A stretch of DNA of 53,558 nt from the NCBI GenBank assembly GCA_018902385.1, contig JABSSW010000086.1:1-53558 (forward strand), in the 5' to 3' direction. Below the pieces are notes generated by a model, which saw nothing but the letters and a program-made list of their open reading frames with translations, ran no database searches and was not told the origin of the DNA. The translations under genes were made by a program, and so were the position numbers. This DNA comes from Physcia stellaris (taxonomy: Eukaryota > Ascomycota > Lecanoromycetes > Caliciales > Physciaceae). Position 1 is the first letter of the stretch. Each line of letters begins with the position of its first letter. Positions 12,141 to 23,767 of this stretch are shown here, in pieces.

Positions 12141-13060
12141 CTTTGAAAATAGCGAAAATTCTGATTGTTGTTTTTTCGTTTTTCATCGTTTATTACGTTG
12201 ATTTTTCAGTTTTTTTTTTTTGACGAATGTCGTTTTCGTAACAGTCGTAATATCAATTTTTGAATTATTTGATTCGATTGTTGACGATTCGTCGTCGATA
12301 TCGATTTTTGAATGAATTGAACATTCGAAACATTTCGAATCGATTATATTTGATTCGTTTTCAACAATAAAAGATAAAAATTTGATTTTGAAACGAAACA
12401 AAATGATATATCGAAATTTTATCGTCGTTATGTGTTTTGTATTATTTTTCGACGATAATTTTGCATCGCGACGTCAATTAAATATATTTCATCGACGATT
12501 TGATTTGAAAATTTTTAAACGACGAATTTGCATCGTTTGATTGAATATGTTGTCGTGATGATTGCATTTAAACGATTTAAAAATCAATTTATCGTAAATC
12601 ATGTTCAATATAATTTCATGTTTGTTCATTCACGATTTTTTTAAAATTATCGAATGATTATCGAAATCAATGATTAACAAAAAAACGATCAATTCGAAAT
12701 GTAATTTTATCGTCAATTTGAAATATATCGCGTGAATTATAAAAAAAACATGACGATCATCGAATTCAATCAATGATTTCGATTTCAATAAAAATACGAA
12801 TTTCATGTTCAGCATGTTGCACACAAATTGCGCGATTTTTTTATCAATGAACGCATAATCGATTGCATCAATGTTTATTAAAATTTTTAATTTATGTTTA
12901 TTATCGTTGAATGATAACGTACAAATGATAATTAAAAATCGTTTGATGAAAAAATCAAACATATTATCATCGTGAATAAAATTTTTTTTTAAACATTCAT
13001 CAATCGCGTTTTTGACGTGAATTGTCAATTTTTCGAATCAAATTCGCTCGAATCGATATT
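12141..13060 (-). pseudogene. B aspartic protease remnant
   Basis: Retropepsin of Pol. The open frame 13028-12630 reads NDNKHKLKILINIDAIDYAF, where the family has xLIDTGATxYAF: D-T-G has become N-I-D-A context with the Gly lost. It continues KIAQFVCNMLNM, HVFFIIHAIYFKLTI and NHSIILKKS, the order of a fungal gypsy protease domain (HPIILGxPW at the end). The stretch 12620-12141 is linker, with 12401-12183 open and rich in Ser/Lys. The equivalent piece of C is 18756-19046. Confidence 0.82.
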
Positions 13061-14676
13061 CAAATTCAATTGATGTATTTATAATTTATGTCATTGACGT
13101 TTTTGAAATTTGTTGACGTCGAGACAAAATTTTCAATCGTGATCGAATTTTTCACACGTGAAACATTTGTTCGTGACAATCAATTGATCGATGATCGAAT
13201 CATTTTATATTTATGATCGTTTTTGAATTTGACGAAAAACGTCGACGTAATTGATTTGACAAACGAAATTGCAATCGAAACAACAAAATCGATTTGAAAA
13301 ACATTAAAATTGATTTTTGAATTCGAATTCGAATTTTTTTTTCGAATATTGATCAAATCGTTGTACATTTGTTGAATGTCATTTTTTCACGCGAACAAAA
13401 TAAAATGATGACGAAACGAATTGTTCAAAATTTGTTTCAACGACATGATAAATTTGTCAATTAAATTTTTATCAACGTAAATTGATCGAAATTGATTTGA
13501 ATATTCAAACGTGAAAATTCGAATAAAAAAATTGAAAATTTTGAATATCGATTATGATCAAATTTCGATATTCTCGACGTACGTTGCGTTGATAATTTGA
13601 ATTTTCATAAATGTTTTCGAAAAAATTGATTATCATTATTTCATTTTCGAAATAATTCAAATTGTTATATCGACGAAATTGAATATGTTTGATTGTTTTT
13701 TTTTTCAATTCAATCGATTATTGTCGTGATTATGAATCGAACAATTTCGTATCAATTATTGTTAATCGTGAATTTATCGTGAACGTTGATTTTTCACGTA
13801 AATCAATCAAAATTCAAATCGTTCGTGAATTTATCGAAATTCGAATGTTTGTTCGTGCGTTTTTTTTTTCGAAAATTTGATAAAATTTGTAACGATCGAA
13901 TCGTCAACAACAAATTTTTTTTCGTCATCATCGATATTGTTTGAATTTTCATTTGAATCGAAATTGAAAACACGTTCAAAACGACGAATTTCATTCAATT
14001 TGATCAAATCGTCATATTCAATACGTTTGTCAACGATTGATTCATCATTCGTTTTTTTTTTTTCGAACGTTTTAAATTTGTCGCGTATTTGTTCAAAAAT
14101 ATTATCGATATCGAATAGATTTTTTTTTTTGAATTTTGAACAATTTGACGAACTCGTGAAAATTTTTAAAACAATTAAATATTTGTTTCGATCGATACGT
14201 AAATCATTGAACACGTTCAAAAATCGTCGAAATGATATTGAATTCAATATTTCAATTGACGAACGATTTTTATGTTCAAAAAATGCGTGACATCGTCGTT
14301 TTGATTCGACACAACGTTTGAAATAAAAAAAAATTGACGAAATTTGTAACGAATCGTGAATTTTTTATCGATTTCGTGAATTTCGTTCAACATTTGTTCA
14401 ACGTTTTTTTGTATTTCGTCGATATTCAAATTTTGACGAAATGAATTGAATGAAATTGTTTCATAAATGATTGCGAATCATTCGAAAAAAAAAAAAAAAA
14501 AAAAATCGTCGTCGTTTTGTCGTTTTTTATCGTCGAAAATTTCGTCGTTTGCGTGTAAATTCGATTTGTAATTACACGATTTTCGTCGTTTGTCTCGTCA
14601 GAAAAATTTTTCGTCGTTTGTTTTTCACGAAAAATTTGATCGATTTGAAATTTTATTTTTGAACGTTCGCGTATCA
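13061..14676 (-). pseudogene. B gag remnant
   Basis: Structural gene for the particle shell. On the minus strand it starts near 14676 with GTG/ATG-ATACGCGAAC, read (M)IRERS, a start shared with C (MIREHS), D and E. It is acidic/basic and low-complexity from 14660 to 13830. The open frame 13708-13505 holds the conserved core FFENIYENSNYQRNVRREYRNL, which matches the retrotransposon gag domain. Open frame 13368-13180 precedes a region where a zinc knuckle is expected (about 13180-13060); I see only a partial one. Frames are open in several pieces, with TGA breaks. Confidence 0.78.
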
Positions 14677-14709
14677 CGACGAGCGATAAAAATTGAAAAT
14701 TTATTGTAA

Positions 14710-14931
14710 TATCATGAATCGTGTTTGAATAGACGTATTATTGATTAATTAAACGAAAACAATAAATTTGCAAAAACAAATAAATACAAAATGTTGAAAT
14801 TGCAAACAATGTGCGACGTCAAATTTCAAATCACGTTAATTTCGACGTAAAATTAAACATAATTCGTTGTTCGATCACATATCATATCAATTATTTATTT
14901 GTCAAATTTATCTGTCAAACATTTCGTAACA
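14710..14931 (-). repeat. 5' LTR of element B
   Basis: Partner of 8287-8510, about 222 bp, ending ATTTCGTAACA. Differences from the left copy are mostly C/T or G/A at CT or AG dinucleotides. To the right, C integrase sequence resumes directly. Confidence 0.92.
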
Positions 14932-15480
14932 ATTTACAAAAATTTTTCAAACATGATTTACGAATTGATCATCTCGATTTAAATAATGAATGAAAATAAT
15001 TTGAATACGAAATACATAATGAAGCAATATTTTGACAAAATTTGAAAAATTATCGTCATCAATCACGCAAAAAACGTAATGACGTTTTTTGATTAAACGA
15101 TCGATAATAATACAAATGACATTATTGTTTTTGAAATCAAATAATTCAATTATGAATTTTCATCGATATATCAATTCATCGTCGTTTAGAAATCGACAAT
15201 GAAATTAAAATTTTGACGATCATCGTTGAAAATTTCGATCGTTGACATTTTTGATATTTTACGAATATAACGTTTTGAATAATAAAATACTAAATCAATA
15301 ATAATAACGTTTTCGTTTTGAGTTTTTTAAACGATTCATGTTCGAATCAAAAAAAATTGATCGTGAACGTCACGAATTATTTCAATTCAAATTTAGTTGA
15401 TTCGACATTCAAAATTTTCAAAAAAAGAATTTCGTCTCGATCGAAACAATCTTGCAAATTTATTTTTCGTTGATGATTTG
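14932..15480 (-). pseudogene. C integrase first half remnant
   Basis: Minus-strand integrase zinc-binding region and beginning of the core, to the right of the B insertion. Around 15150-15000 it reads FDFKNNNVICIIIDRLIKKRHYVFC, aligned with the DVHDHNVICTIIDKFNKKRHYAFC block of B (plus-strand landmark AATGACGTTTTTTGATTAAA). The catalytic Asp in IIDR is kept. It is interrupted at 14931/14932 by B and continues at 8286 downwards. No open frame of useful length remains. Confidence 0.85.
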
Positions 15481-16470
15481 TTGAAATGATCGAAAAAAAA
15501 AAATCATATTTGTAAACAACACAATGCGAATACATTTCATAACAAGACAATTTTCGAATTCAACGACGATCAATTTTTATATTTGTTATTTTTTTTTTTT
15601 TTTTTCATTACAATTTGCAATCTCTATTCTATATCAACGTTTCAATTTATCAAATTCGTATTTCGATAACGTCAATCTCAAATGTATTTTCAATTCATTT
15701 TTTTCAATTTTCAAATGATTACAAAATAATTCGAAACGTTGCTTTTATTTGCGAAAAAGTTCAAAACATAATTCAAAAATTTTTTTATTTTTTTTTTCAA
15801 CGAGTTCGTTTTTCGAAATTTTGAAAATCGTTTTGTTCAATTCATGACGTTTGATTTGATTTCGTTGCAATTTTGATTGTTTCGATTTCGAAAAATTCAA
15901 ACAAAATAAAATTATCATAATCAGTATTTTGCATTGTTGTTTGAAATTTAGTTGAGCGAATTGTTTCATTTCGCAATGAACGTCAAAATGATTTGTTTGT
16001 AAATTTCGTGATTTTGACGACGATACATCGTTTTGAAATTCAACGTTTGAATTGAAAACGACAACGTATCGATCGTTTGTTAAAAATTTCATCGTTGCGA
16101 ATTTTCTGATCAGAAAGTGTTAACGATGTCAACGTTTATATTACAATTCGTTGTGATTTTGAAAATGTTTTGTCAAACGATAATCGAAATCTCGAGTAAA
16201 AAAGTTGTGATAAAAAAAAAAAAAACGCAAAAAAATCGTTATATATGAATCATGAATATTCGTCGAGAATCGAAATTACGATGTGTGATTCAATCAAAAT
16301 TTAATTCGACGTAAAAATTTTGTTGAAATTTTTGAAATTAGTTTTTTATTGTGTAAAAACATGATTTGTGTATATAAAATTTAGTCACGTAATTTGCGTT
16401 TAGACATTATTCGTCAGCGTTTTGATCTTTACATAATGATTTGTTCATCGATCAAAATTTGACGATAATT
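15481..16470 (-). pseudogene. C RNase H-integrase linker remnant
   Basis: Position matches the linker region of B. The open minus frame 16092-15745 (115 codons; DRYVVVFNSNVEFQNDVSSS, then NHFDVHCEMKQFAQLNF) is acidic/polar and probably pol linker, but I see no domain. The remaining part up to the end of RNase H (near 16480) is broken. T-runs of 10-16 bases occur at 15585-15606. Confidence 0.55.
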
Positions 16471-18100
16471 AATACAATTTTCGTTTTTTCGATTGATTTG
16501 CATGACGCGTTCGTATAAATCGTTTTAAACGTCAATCGAACATAATTGCAATCGAAAAAATGACAACAAAATTTTCGTTTTTTATAAATTTACGTTCGTC
16601 GTTTTCGACGAAACGAAATTCAAATATTTTAATCAAAATATTCGTTTTGACGTTTTTAATTTCGAATTGATATTGAATTTTGATGTTATAATTCGTCAAA
16701 ATTTCGATTCAACGTATTTGACGAAAAATAAATTTTTTGTTTGTTATAAAAATTTTCAAATTTTTGTGATCGATGTAAATTTCGATCGATTTCGTCGATA
16801 TTTTCGAATTCGAATTTTCAATATTTCAAATATCGAATAATAATCAAAAAAATTTTTGTTATATATTTCGTAATTGCATTCGACAAAAATCATTTTTTTG
16901 TTGAAAAAAATCATCGAATAAAAAATTTCGTCGTCGTCGTATTGAAATAAAATTTCATTTAAACATCAATTTGAAAAATCGATTTTCAAAATAATTTTAC
17001 GATTGCGATCGTAATGTCGAAAAATTAAAATTTCGATTATTTTTTTTCAAAATTTCGAATGTTTCGTTAACGAAATCAATTCATTCGAAATCAATTTTTT
17101 TTATGATCAAAAGTTAAAATTTGACGAGTTTCGAAAACGTTTTAATGAAACGTCGATAAAATTGCAAAAATTCACAAACGTTTGAATTTTTTTGATGCAT
17201 GTTGAACGAATTCAATTGACGATGTTTTGTATTTTTTGAAATTCATGCGTAAATCTTTTGTCGATAATATGATTTTTAAAAATGAAATTTTGTTTGAAAA
17301 AATTCGCATTTTTTGATATCGATTTGAAAATCAATTTTTTCAATTTTTGAAAAATTTGAATGAAATGTCGTTCATGTTGTTTTCGAATTTTATTGTAAAT
17401 AAAAATATCATTCAAATACATTTGACAAAAATGATTAATGTATTCAAACAACAAATCATTCATGTAATGTTGTCAATTGATTGAATCATTGATAAAATCA
17501 AAAAACAACACATGATATTTGTAAATGTTTAACGAACATATAAAAATAATAAAATTTTCGTTTTGTGAATTCATTCGAAATTTATTGAAAATCGATATAA
17601 TATTCAATTTGAACAAAAATTTGCAATCGATAATTTTAACGAGAATTTTTTCAATTAACGAAATAAAATAATTATTACGTTTGATTATGACGTTCAATTT
17701 TCGATAATCGACACACAAACGAAATTGTTCGTTCGATTTGACGACGAATAAAATGAATGAAACATAAAACGTTTTGTTTGAATTGATAAATTTTTTTTTG
17801 AAAATTATCGTGTAAATATTTTTGAAAAATTTCGAATTTTTTAAACGATAAAAAATAAACTCGATTTCGAAATAATTGATTCGAATTTTTCGTCAATTCG
17901 ATTTTGTGATCGTAAAATTTATGAAAAAATAATTTGTCGATTTTTTTCGAATTGAATACATTTTCGAATCGTTTAAAAAATTTAGAAATTTTGCGTTTTA
18001 ACGTTTTCGACGATTGTTTTCATAATTTTGAAAATTTTTTTGAAATTCAAATCAAAATCAATTTTTATTTTAATTAATTTTTTTTGACGTTGTCAATAAT
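16471..18100 (-). pseudogene. C reverse transcriptase and RNase H remnant
   Basis: Minus-strand RT: open frames 17896-17675 (NSNQLFRNRVYFLSFKKFEIFQKYL), 17718-17473 (CVDYRKLNVIIKRNNYFISL, FKLNIISIFNKFRM) and 17463-17212 (HFCQMYLNDIFIYNK). The catalytic YLDD is YLND at 17418-17407, as in A and B. RNase H follows at about 17040-16480 in broken frames (CNYEIYNKNFLIIIRYLKY). Sequence aligns along its length with B 10650-12140, so B and C share a recent common family. Confidence 0.9.
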
Positions 18101-19060
18101 TTCGTTCAATTTTTTCATGATCAATGAAAATGTTTTGATTTTTTTTTTTTTTAAATTCGATTAACGATTGAAAAATCGTCGCGTCAATAAAAACGACATT
18201 CAATGATATATCAAAATCGAAATTTTGTTCGTTATTTTTCATTTCGAAAATTGTAATTTTGAATCGTCGATTAAATCGACGCGTAAATTTTTTGATTATG
18301 TCGAATTTTTTTATTGATGAATTGATTAAAATCGATTTTTGAATTTCGCGTATGATTTTCAATTTTCGTTTTTTTTGAAAAATTTATTTGAAAAATAATT
18401 TTTGTTTATTTTTTCAATGACATATTTGAAATTTGAAATCAAAAATTTTTTTATTGATTGTTCGTTTTTTTTCGAGTTTTTCACAATAAAACGAAAAAAA
18501 TTATTCGAAAAATGTCGAAATTGATCGTTTTTGCAATATTTGATATTTTTGAACGTTTGTCGACGAAAACGACGTTAAAAATCGTTCAAAAAATGACAAA
18601 TAAAACGTTTTATTCGATTGTTTGTTCGAATTAAATAATTTTTGAAATATAAACGAACGTGATAACAAAAAGAAAATTTCAACGTGATCACAATGATTCG
18701 AAATGAAATAACATTCGTCGTTGATCATATTGAAAATCATTTCATGTTTGTTTATTCAAAATTTTTTTAAAATCAACGAGTGTTGTTTTATTTTGATGAT
18801 GAACAATGAAACGAAAAGTTTTGAATGATTTTGTATCGTCATTTTGAACAATATTTGATGAATAATAAATTTGATTTTGATTTTTTTTTTCGAAATTAAA
18901 AACTTTTTGAATCGCGATAAAAAAATTGAAATTAATTTTAATTTATAACATATTTTTTGCGCAATTTTTTCATTAATGAAAACGTATTCAAAAACATCGA
19001 TATCAATTAAATCATGAATCATGATTTTTTTATCGTTCGAAAACAAATTTATTTTTTTAA
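18101..19060 (-). pseudogene. C aspartic protease remnant
   Basis: The open frame 19046-18756 reads HDLIDIDVFEYVFINEKIAQKICYKLKL, equivalent to the LIDTGASGYAFI..KIAQ protease block, with the DTG triplet altered to DID. It continues to HQILFKMTIQNH and KQHSLILKKF. Open frames 18740-18501 and 18362-18093 cover the linker to RT and are basic and polar. T-runs around 18140 reflect CT to TT changes on the coding complement. Confidence 0.8.
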
Positions 19061-21181
19061 TTAAAAATTTACAATGAAATTCGTTAAAGATGTTATGTTG
19101 AAAATTTCGTGAACAAATTTTGATAATTTTTTTCGCGTTTTCGAAAAAAATTGTTAATTTTTCGATTCAACGTCGAATGTGATTGAAATATCGAAATTTA
19201 TATTATCGTCGTCGATGTTTGAAAAATTATCGTTGATCAAAAAAATGATTTGCAAATTAAACATTTTTTGTTTGATCAAATTGTCGATTCAATTATCAAA
19301 TGATTTGTCAAAAATGCATTTTTTATCAATGATTTTTTTCATCACATTTTCGACATTTTTTTTTCAATTTAAACAAATTAAAACGAACGATGACAATTTT
19401 ATACGTTTTTTTCTTTAAAAAAATCGTATATTTAATTTTCAAATTTTTTATGTATTGTTCATTGCGACGAATTTTGAAATTCAATTGATTGATCGATGAT
19501 TTGTTTTTAATAAAAAAAATGTTGATTTTAACATCGTTGTTTTTGATGCGACGATGTTTGTTATTCATGATTTGAAATTTGCGAAAATAATCGTCAAAAA
19601 TTTCATAATCGTTCAAAACAACGTCGACATGTTGAAATTTCGTTGTGATTTTTTTTTTCGAAATCGTGAATTTTGTTTTTTTTCATTTTTTTGAACAATT
19701 GATTGATTAAAAAAAAATTCGAAATAAAATTCGTTAAAAAATTCAATAAATTTCATTTTCAAATTATCGTATTGACGACGAACGTTTCGAAAATAATCAA
19801 CATCGATATAAATGTCGTTCAAAAATTTGAAAATTTGATCAATTAATTCGAAAAAATTGCGTTTAATTTCGCGTCGAATATCGATATGTTTCGCAAATTT
19901 TTTTTTTCAATTAATAATTGCAAAAATTTTTTTGAATTTATCGACGTATCAATCGAAATTGATTTTCAATTTATCAATGCATTTATTTTTTCAAATATCA
20001 TAACGAATGTATTCGAACGTATTGAAATTTTTGTGTTCAAAAAAAATAAAAAAATCAAAATGTTTGAACGAACGCGTTTTAAAATCAAATCGAAATTTTT
20101 CAATAAAAAATCAAATTGTTTGAACGAACGTTTTTTAAATTCAAAACGAATTTTTTTCGAAATTGAAAAATTTTTCAAATTTTGATAATTTAACAGTTTT
20201 TTTTCGTTGTTTATTTTTATTTTCACGAATTCGTTGAATTTTGAAAAATTCATTACATTGAATTTGAACAACAAAGATTTCGATTTTGACGACGCGCAAA
20301 ATCTCGTTGATTTCATATTTTTTTTTATTATGATTCGAAATTTTGATTTTCATGTTTTTAATTTGAAAATTTCAAACTCGAATTGCGATTATTTTTCGAT
20401 TTCGATTTCGTCGAAAAATTTCAAAAATAATTCACAATTCGTCGAAATGTGCAACAATCATGATTTGAAATTGTTGTTTCGATGAAATGTTTATTGAATT
20501 AACGATTTTAAATGATTCGTTTTCATCAAACTCATCGTCGTTTTGATCGTTTTGATTGAAATTTACGACAAAAAAAATGTCGATGATATGTTGTTCGAAA
20601 TTATCGATTTTTCGATCAAAAACGTACACGTTCAATTGTGTGATTTCATTGAACAACATTCGATTTTTCAAATTGATTTCGAAAAGAAAATTTGAAAAAA
20701 TCATGATTGAAAATTGAAATCGAATAATTGTTGAAACAAAAAAGAAAAATGAACAAAACAATGATTTAAATAAATTTTGATGATTGAATTAATTCGATGT
20801 GATGTTGAATGTTGAAATTTCTAAATGTTTTTTTATGATGAAACAAATGAATGTTGAATAAAATGTTTGTTTGTTGATGTTTTTTTTTGATTTAATGATT
20901 TTCTGATTTTCAAGCACGAATGTTTCGTCAAAAGTGATAAAAAAAAAAGAAATTTGTTGTATTGTGAATCGAATTATCGCGTGAATTCGTCTGTTTGAAC
21001 GTTTTTAAAACAAAACAAACGAATTTATTATGTTTCGTTTTTTCAATTCACAACGAGTTTATTATGTTTCGTTGTTTTCGTTGAATGATCAAAATCAAAT
21101 TGAGTCTATTATGTTTTATTCGTTCATTGAATTTAATTGTAAAAAGTTTTGTTTATTTGAATGTTCGCGTATCATGAACGA
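19061..21181 (-). pseudogene. C gag remnant
   Basis: Starts at about 21181 with ATGATACGCGAACATTC (MIREHSNKQNF), 30 bp inside the 5' LTR boundary leader. The gag core is in 19822-19613 (DIYIDVDYFRNVRRQYDNLK, then FIEFFNEFYFEF), matching the retrotransposon gag domain and aligning with B 13708-13505. The zinc knuckle remnant KKCRKCDEKNH sits at the end of 19616-19326. Pieces between 20761 and 19966 are open in several frames and probably belong to the poorly conserved gag N-terminal half. Confidence 0.78.
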
Positions 21182-21210
21182 ACATGAAGAAAAAAATGAT
21201 TTCGATATAA

Positions 21211-21475
21211 TATGAAATGTTATGCAATGATATGATATTATTACATAATTACACGAGAATATCGAAATGAAAAGCAAATACATGAAAATCTGTAAAAACA
21301 TGTAAAAAATTTTTAATTTTGAAAAAAACGAAAAACATATGTAATAAAAAAAAAAAGATTTGATTTCTTTTGAATGCGTCAAGACGAATTTCGACTTTAA
21401 CATTCGATGTGATAAAATAACGATGTTAACTCGATGTTAGTTTTGTCAAATTGAATTCGATGTACGTTCGTCACA
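21211..21475 (-). repeat. 5' LTR of element C
   Basis: Partner of 6255-6470; about 265 bp. Begins TATGAAATGTTATGCAATGA (TG changed to TA at the first step) and ends GTACGTTCGTCACA, then GTTAT, the right target duplication. It contains an extra 45-bp A/T-rich segment relative to the left LTR. Confidence 0.92.
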
Positions 21476-21721
21476 GTTATTGCGACGATTTATATAACGA
21501 TATTGACGTTAATGCAATTGATATTTTGAATCGAATTGATCAAAAAATAACAATTTATTGAAAAATTATGTATCAATCGTTTTTATAATTCGTTACGTTA
21601 ATTTTTAATACAAATCGTTAAATCAAAATATTTTTTTTTTATTTCAAATTGATAATTTATTTTGATTTGATTTAATAAAAAATTGCAAATGATAAAATTC
21701 ATAAAAATACATTTCGAAAAT
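21476..21721 (+). repeat. Inverted-repeat arm IR-L, block 2
   Basis: Reverse complement of about 41210-41450. Shared landmarks are ATAACGATATTGACGTTAATGC near 21495 and AATTCGTTACGTTAATTTTT near 21590. It lies between the right end of C and the left end of E and ends with AAAAT (21717-21721), the left target duplication of E. No gene. Confidence 0.9.
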
Positions 21722-21928
21722 TGTCAGAAATCGTGTTTGACTAAAAAAATAAACAGATAACAAAACGAAAATATTTGATTTAAAAACAAATATGTACACG
21801 ATAATCGAATGTCAAAAATAAAAATGTGTGTCAAACAAATATTTGAAAAAATCGCATTAATTTTCATTTGAATTTTCGTTGATAAAATAAAATTTCAATC
21901 GAGATTTTTTTCAGACATGCTCGTAACA
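21722..21928 (-). repeat. 3' LTR of element E
   Basis: Direct repeat of 23576-23767. Starts TGTCAGAAATCGTGTTTGAC, ends CTCGTAACA. It contains a roughly 17-bp segment (near 21838-21855) that is missing in the right copy. Confidence 0.88.
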
Positions 21929-22330
21929 TTTTTTTTTTTTAAATTTCGTTTCGAAACGAATATTTATTTTTTTTATCGATCGACATTGCGAAAAAATTTA
22001 TTGATTGTGATTTAGATATTTGTTTGATCATAATTGACGTTGAAAATTTCGACGCAAATGCGATAAACGTGAAAAAATAAATTCGAAAACAAAAAAACGA
22101 AAACGAAAACAAAATATATATGTCAAAACAATCGAAATGAAAATTTTGTTGAGAATCTTGTCGAATTGATGCGAGAAATATTTGCAAATTAATATGATGA
22201 AACGATCGATGTTTCAAAACAAAACGAAAACAAAAACAGAAACAGCAAAACGATATCGATTTCGCGAACGTATGTTGTTTCAAACTTCTCGAATTTGAAT
22301 TTTTCGAATTTTTATTAATCGACGCGTTCT
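21929..22330 (-). other. Conserved block shared by elements E and D
   Basis: The 400 bp next to the 3' LTR of E align with 46044-46440 of D: both begin with a T-rich, TTTCGTTTCGAAACGA block, include ATCGATCGAC, a run of CGAAAACxAAAACG units, and a shared AATTTTTCGAATTTT(T)ATTAATCGA stretch. In E a minus frame is open at 22283-21939 (114 codons, Phe/Ser-rich); in D at 46380-46102. The frames do not clearly correspond, so I cannot say it is coding. It may be a cis-acting region needed for mobilisation. Confidence 0.6.
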
Positions 22331-23575
22331 GATTGACTGCAAATTCTGAAACAGAAAATCATTGACGACGAACAAACGACAACGAAAAAAACGAATTGTT
22401 TTGATTGAATAAAGTCAATATTTTCGTGTTTTTCAACGTTTTATGTCATTTGCTTTCGTATCGTTGTATGTAATAAATTCATTTTTCATTGATGTTGATT
22501 GCGAAAAATGTAAAAAATCGAACGCATGCGTTTTTGAAGTTATTGTAACGATTTCATTGAAATCGATGTGCGAATTCGTTCATAAAATGTCATTGAAACA
22601 AATTCATTAATCGTTGTAACGAATTCATTGAATGTCATTGACGCAAACAAATTGTTGAAATTGACGAAACGAAACGAAACGTAATTCAAATTTTTTGTTT
22701 GAAATTTTGAATGATTGTTTGTTGATTTGATGATTTGATGTAAAAATAAATGATTTGATGTGTGTGATTTTATTTTTTTCTTTATCAAACGATGTTTCAA
22801 CGTTTCAAAAAGATGAATATTGTAAAAATCATTCGATGTCGACGAGCAAAAAGAAAATCGACTATTGATTAAATGTCGATTTTCGAGCAAAAAAATCGAC
22901 ACAATTGATTGATTGATTGACTCGAAAAAAAAAATCGATAATTGATTGTCAAAACAAACTCATTGATTGATTGATTTTCAAAACAAAAAATCAATAATTG
23001 ATTGTCATTTTCGCAAATTCACGATCATTTTCGCAAATTCACGATGCGTCAAATGAACATAAAATGCAATCATCGTTCTCAAAAAAGAAATTTTCGTTTC
23101 GTGAAAATTCGTTTTGTTGCTTCATTCACGAAAATTCGTTCTGTTGTTTCGTGATTTCTTTCGAAAAAATTTTCGTTTCGTTGATTTGAAGATGCTTTAT
23201 ATAAATTTTTCATTCAATTCACGAAAATTCGTTTTGTTGTTTCGTGATTTTTTTTAAAAAAACTTTTTGACGAATTTATTTTAATTATTCGCGTATTTCG
23301 ACGAGCAATTTGTTTCGACAAAAAAATTTGATCGAATGTCAATTATTTTCGCAAAATTCAAAACGAGAAATTTTGTTATGTTAAAAACAATAAATCATCG
23401 TCATTACGAATTGATGAAAAAATTTCGTGTGTTGAAAATCGAAATCGTCAAATAAAATTTGTGCTGAAAACGAAATAGTCACAAATTGAAAAACGATTTT
23501 TTTTTTTTATTCTTTGATCGTCACGATAACGAATGTGAAATTTACATCGTTCGTCACGATGCAAATCAAATATAA
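22331..23575 (-). other. Internal region of E with short direct repeats
   Basis: Holds an open minus frame at 22902-22540 (120 codons, Ser/His/Phe-rich, no recognised domain), many TGATTGAT units around 22905-22995, a direct doublet CATTTTCGCAAATTCACGAT at 23006-23045, and two copies of ACGAAAATTCGTT(C/T)TGTTGTTTCGTGATTT (23126-23160 and 23220-23255). These repeats could be remnants of gag-like low-complexity coding sequence. No function is assigned. Confidence 0.5.
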
Positions 23576-23767
23576 TGTCAAAAATCGTGTTTGATTAGAA
23601 AATAAACAAATAACAAAACGAAAATATTTGATTTAAAAAACAAATATGTACACGATGATCGAATGTCGAAAAAAAAATGTGTGTTAAATCGCATTAATTT
23701 TCATATAAATTCTCGTTGATAAAATAAAATTTCAATCGAAATTTCTTTTCAAACATGATTTCGTAAA
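23576..23767 (-). repeat. 5' LTR of element E
   Basis: Partner of 21722-21928, starting TGTCAAAAATCGTGTTTGAT. The end is damaged (TTTCGTAAA instead of CTCGTAACA), so the boundary at 23767 is set by the AAAAT duplication that follows and by the empty site in IR-R. Confidence 0.85.

Larger units (their letters stand above)
8287..14931 (-). mobile_element. Element B: Ty3/gypsy retrotransposon nested in C
   Basis: A complete-length (about 6.6 kb) decayed element on the minus strand. LTRs 8287-8510 and 14710-14931 are near-identical direct repeats. Internal order from the right: gag start (14676), gag, protease, RT, RNase H, linker, integrase core, C-terminal part, pol stop at 8653. It lies inside the integrase core of C in the same orientation; C sequence resumes on both sides. 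I could not define a clean 5-bp target duplication (left flank TTTAT-like, right flank ATTTAC-like). Next to the 5' LTR the minus strand reads TGATATTAC, which could be a tRNA primer-binding site starting with TGG before hypermutation. B is a sister family of C: their pol sequences align throughout. Confidence 0.9.
6255..21475 (-). mobile_element. Element C: Ty3/gypsy retrotransposon, interrupted by element B
   Basis: A full-length decayed element read on the minus strand. LTRs are 6255-6470 (3') and 21211-21475 (5'), with TGTGA/TCACA ends, flanked by the 5-bp duplication GTTAT at 6250-6254 and 21476-21480. The uninterrupted inverted copy at about 41440-41460 shows the empty site with one copy of the target. 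Domain order from right to left: gag start (about 21181), gag, zinc knuckle, protease, RT, RNase H, linker, integrase first half, then element B, then integrase second half and pol end at 7221. Without B, C is about 8.6 kb. All pol catalytic motifs I could check are damaged. The two LTRs differ by a roughly 45-bp length difference and many transitions, so C is old. Confidence 0.93.
21722..23767 (-). mobile_element. Element E: short LTR retrotransposon, non-autonomous
   Basis: LTRs of about 200 bp (21722-21928 and 23576-23767) enclose only 1.65 kb. It is flanked by AAAAT at 21717-21721 and 23768-23772. The uninterrupted inverted copy near 41205-41215 reads through with one AAAAT, so this is a clean insertion. 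No RT or integrase is recognisable. On the minus strand a gag-like start (xIRE, plus-strand TTCGCGTAT at 23287-23295) lies about 290 bp inside the 5' LTR. LTR start (ATCGTGTTTGA) resembles B; the region 21929-22330 aligns with 46044-46440 of element D. It probably used the enzymes of the B/C families; that is inference. Confidence 0.87.

Noticed and set aside
13689-14290. Plus-strand open frames opposite B gag (13689-13880, 13877-14290)
   Set aside because: They are complements of the minus-strand gag frames in low-complexity sequence and match no domain.
14486-14505. Long homopolymer (A18-20), also T-runs at 15587 and 42671, as terminators or assembly errors
   Set aside because: Such runs are the expected result of CT to TT changes in pyrimidine-rich tracts. 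An assembly effect on the exact length cannot be excluded.
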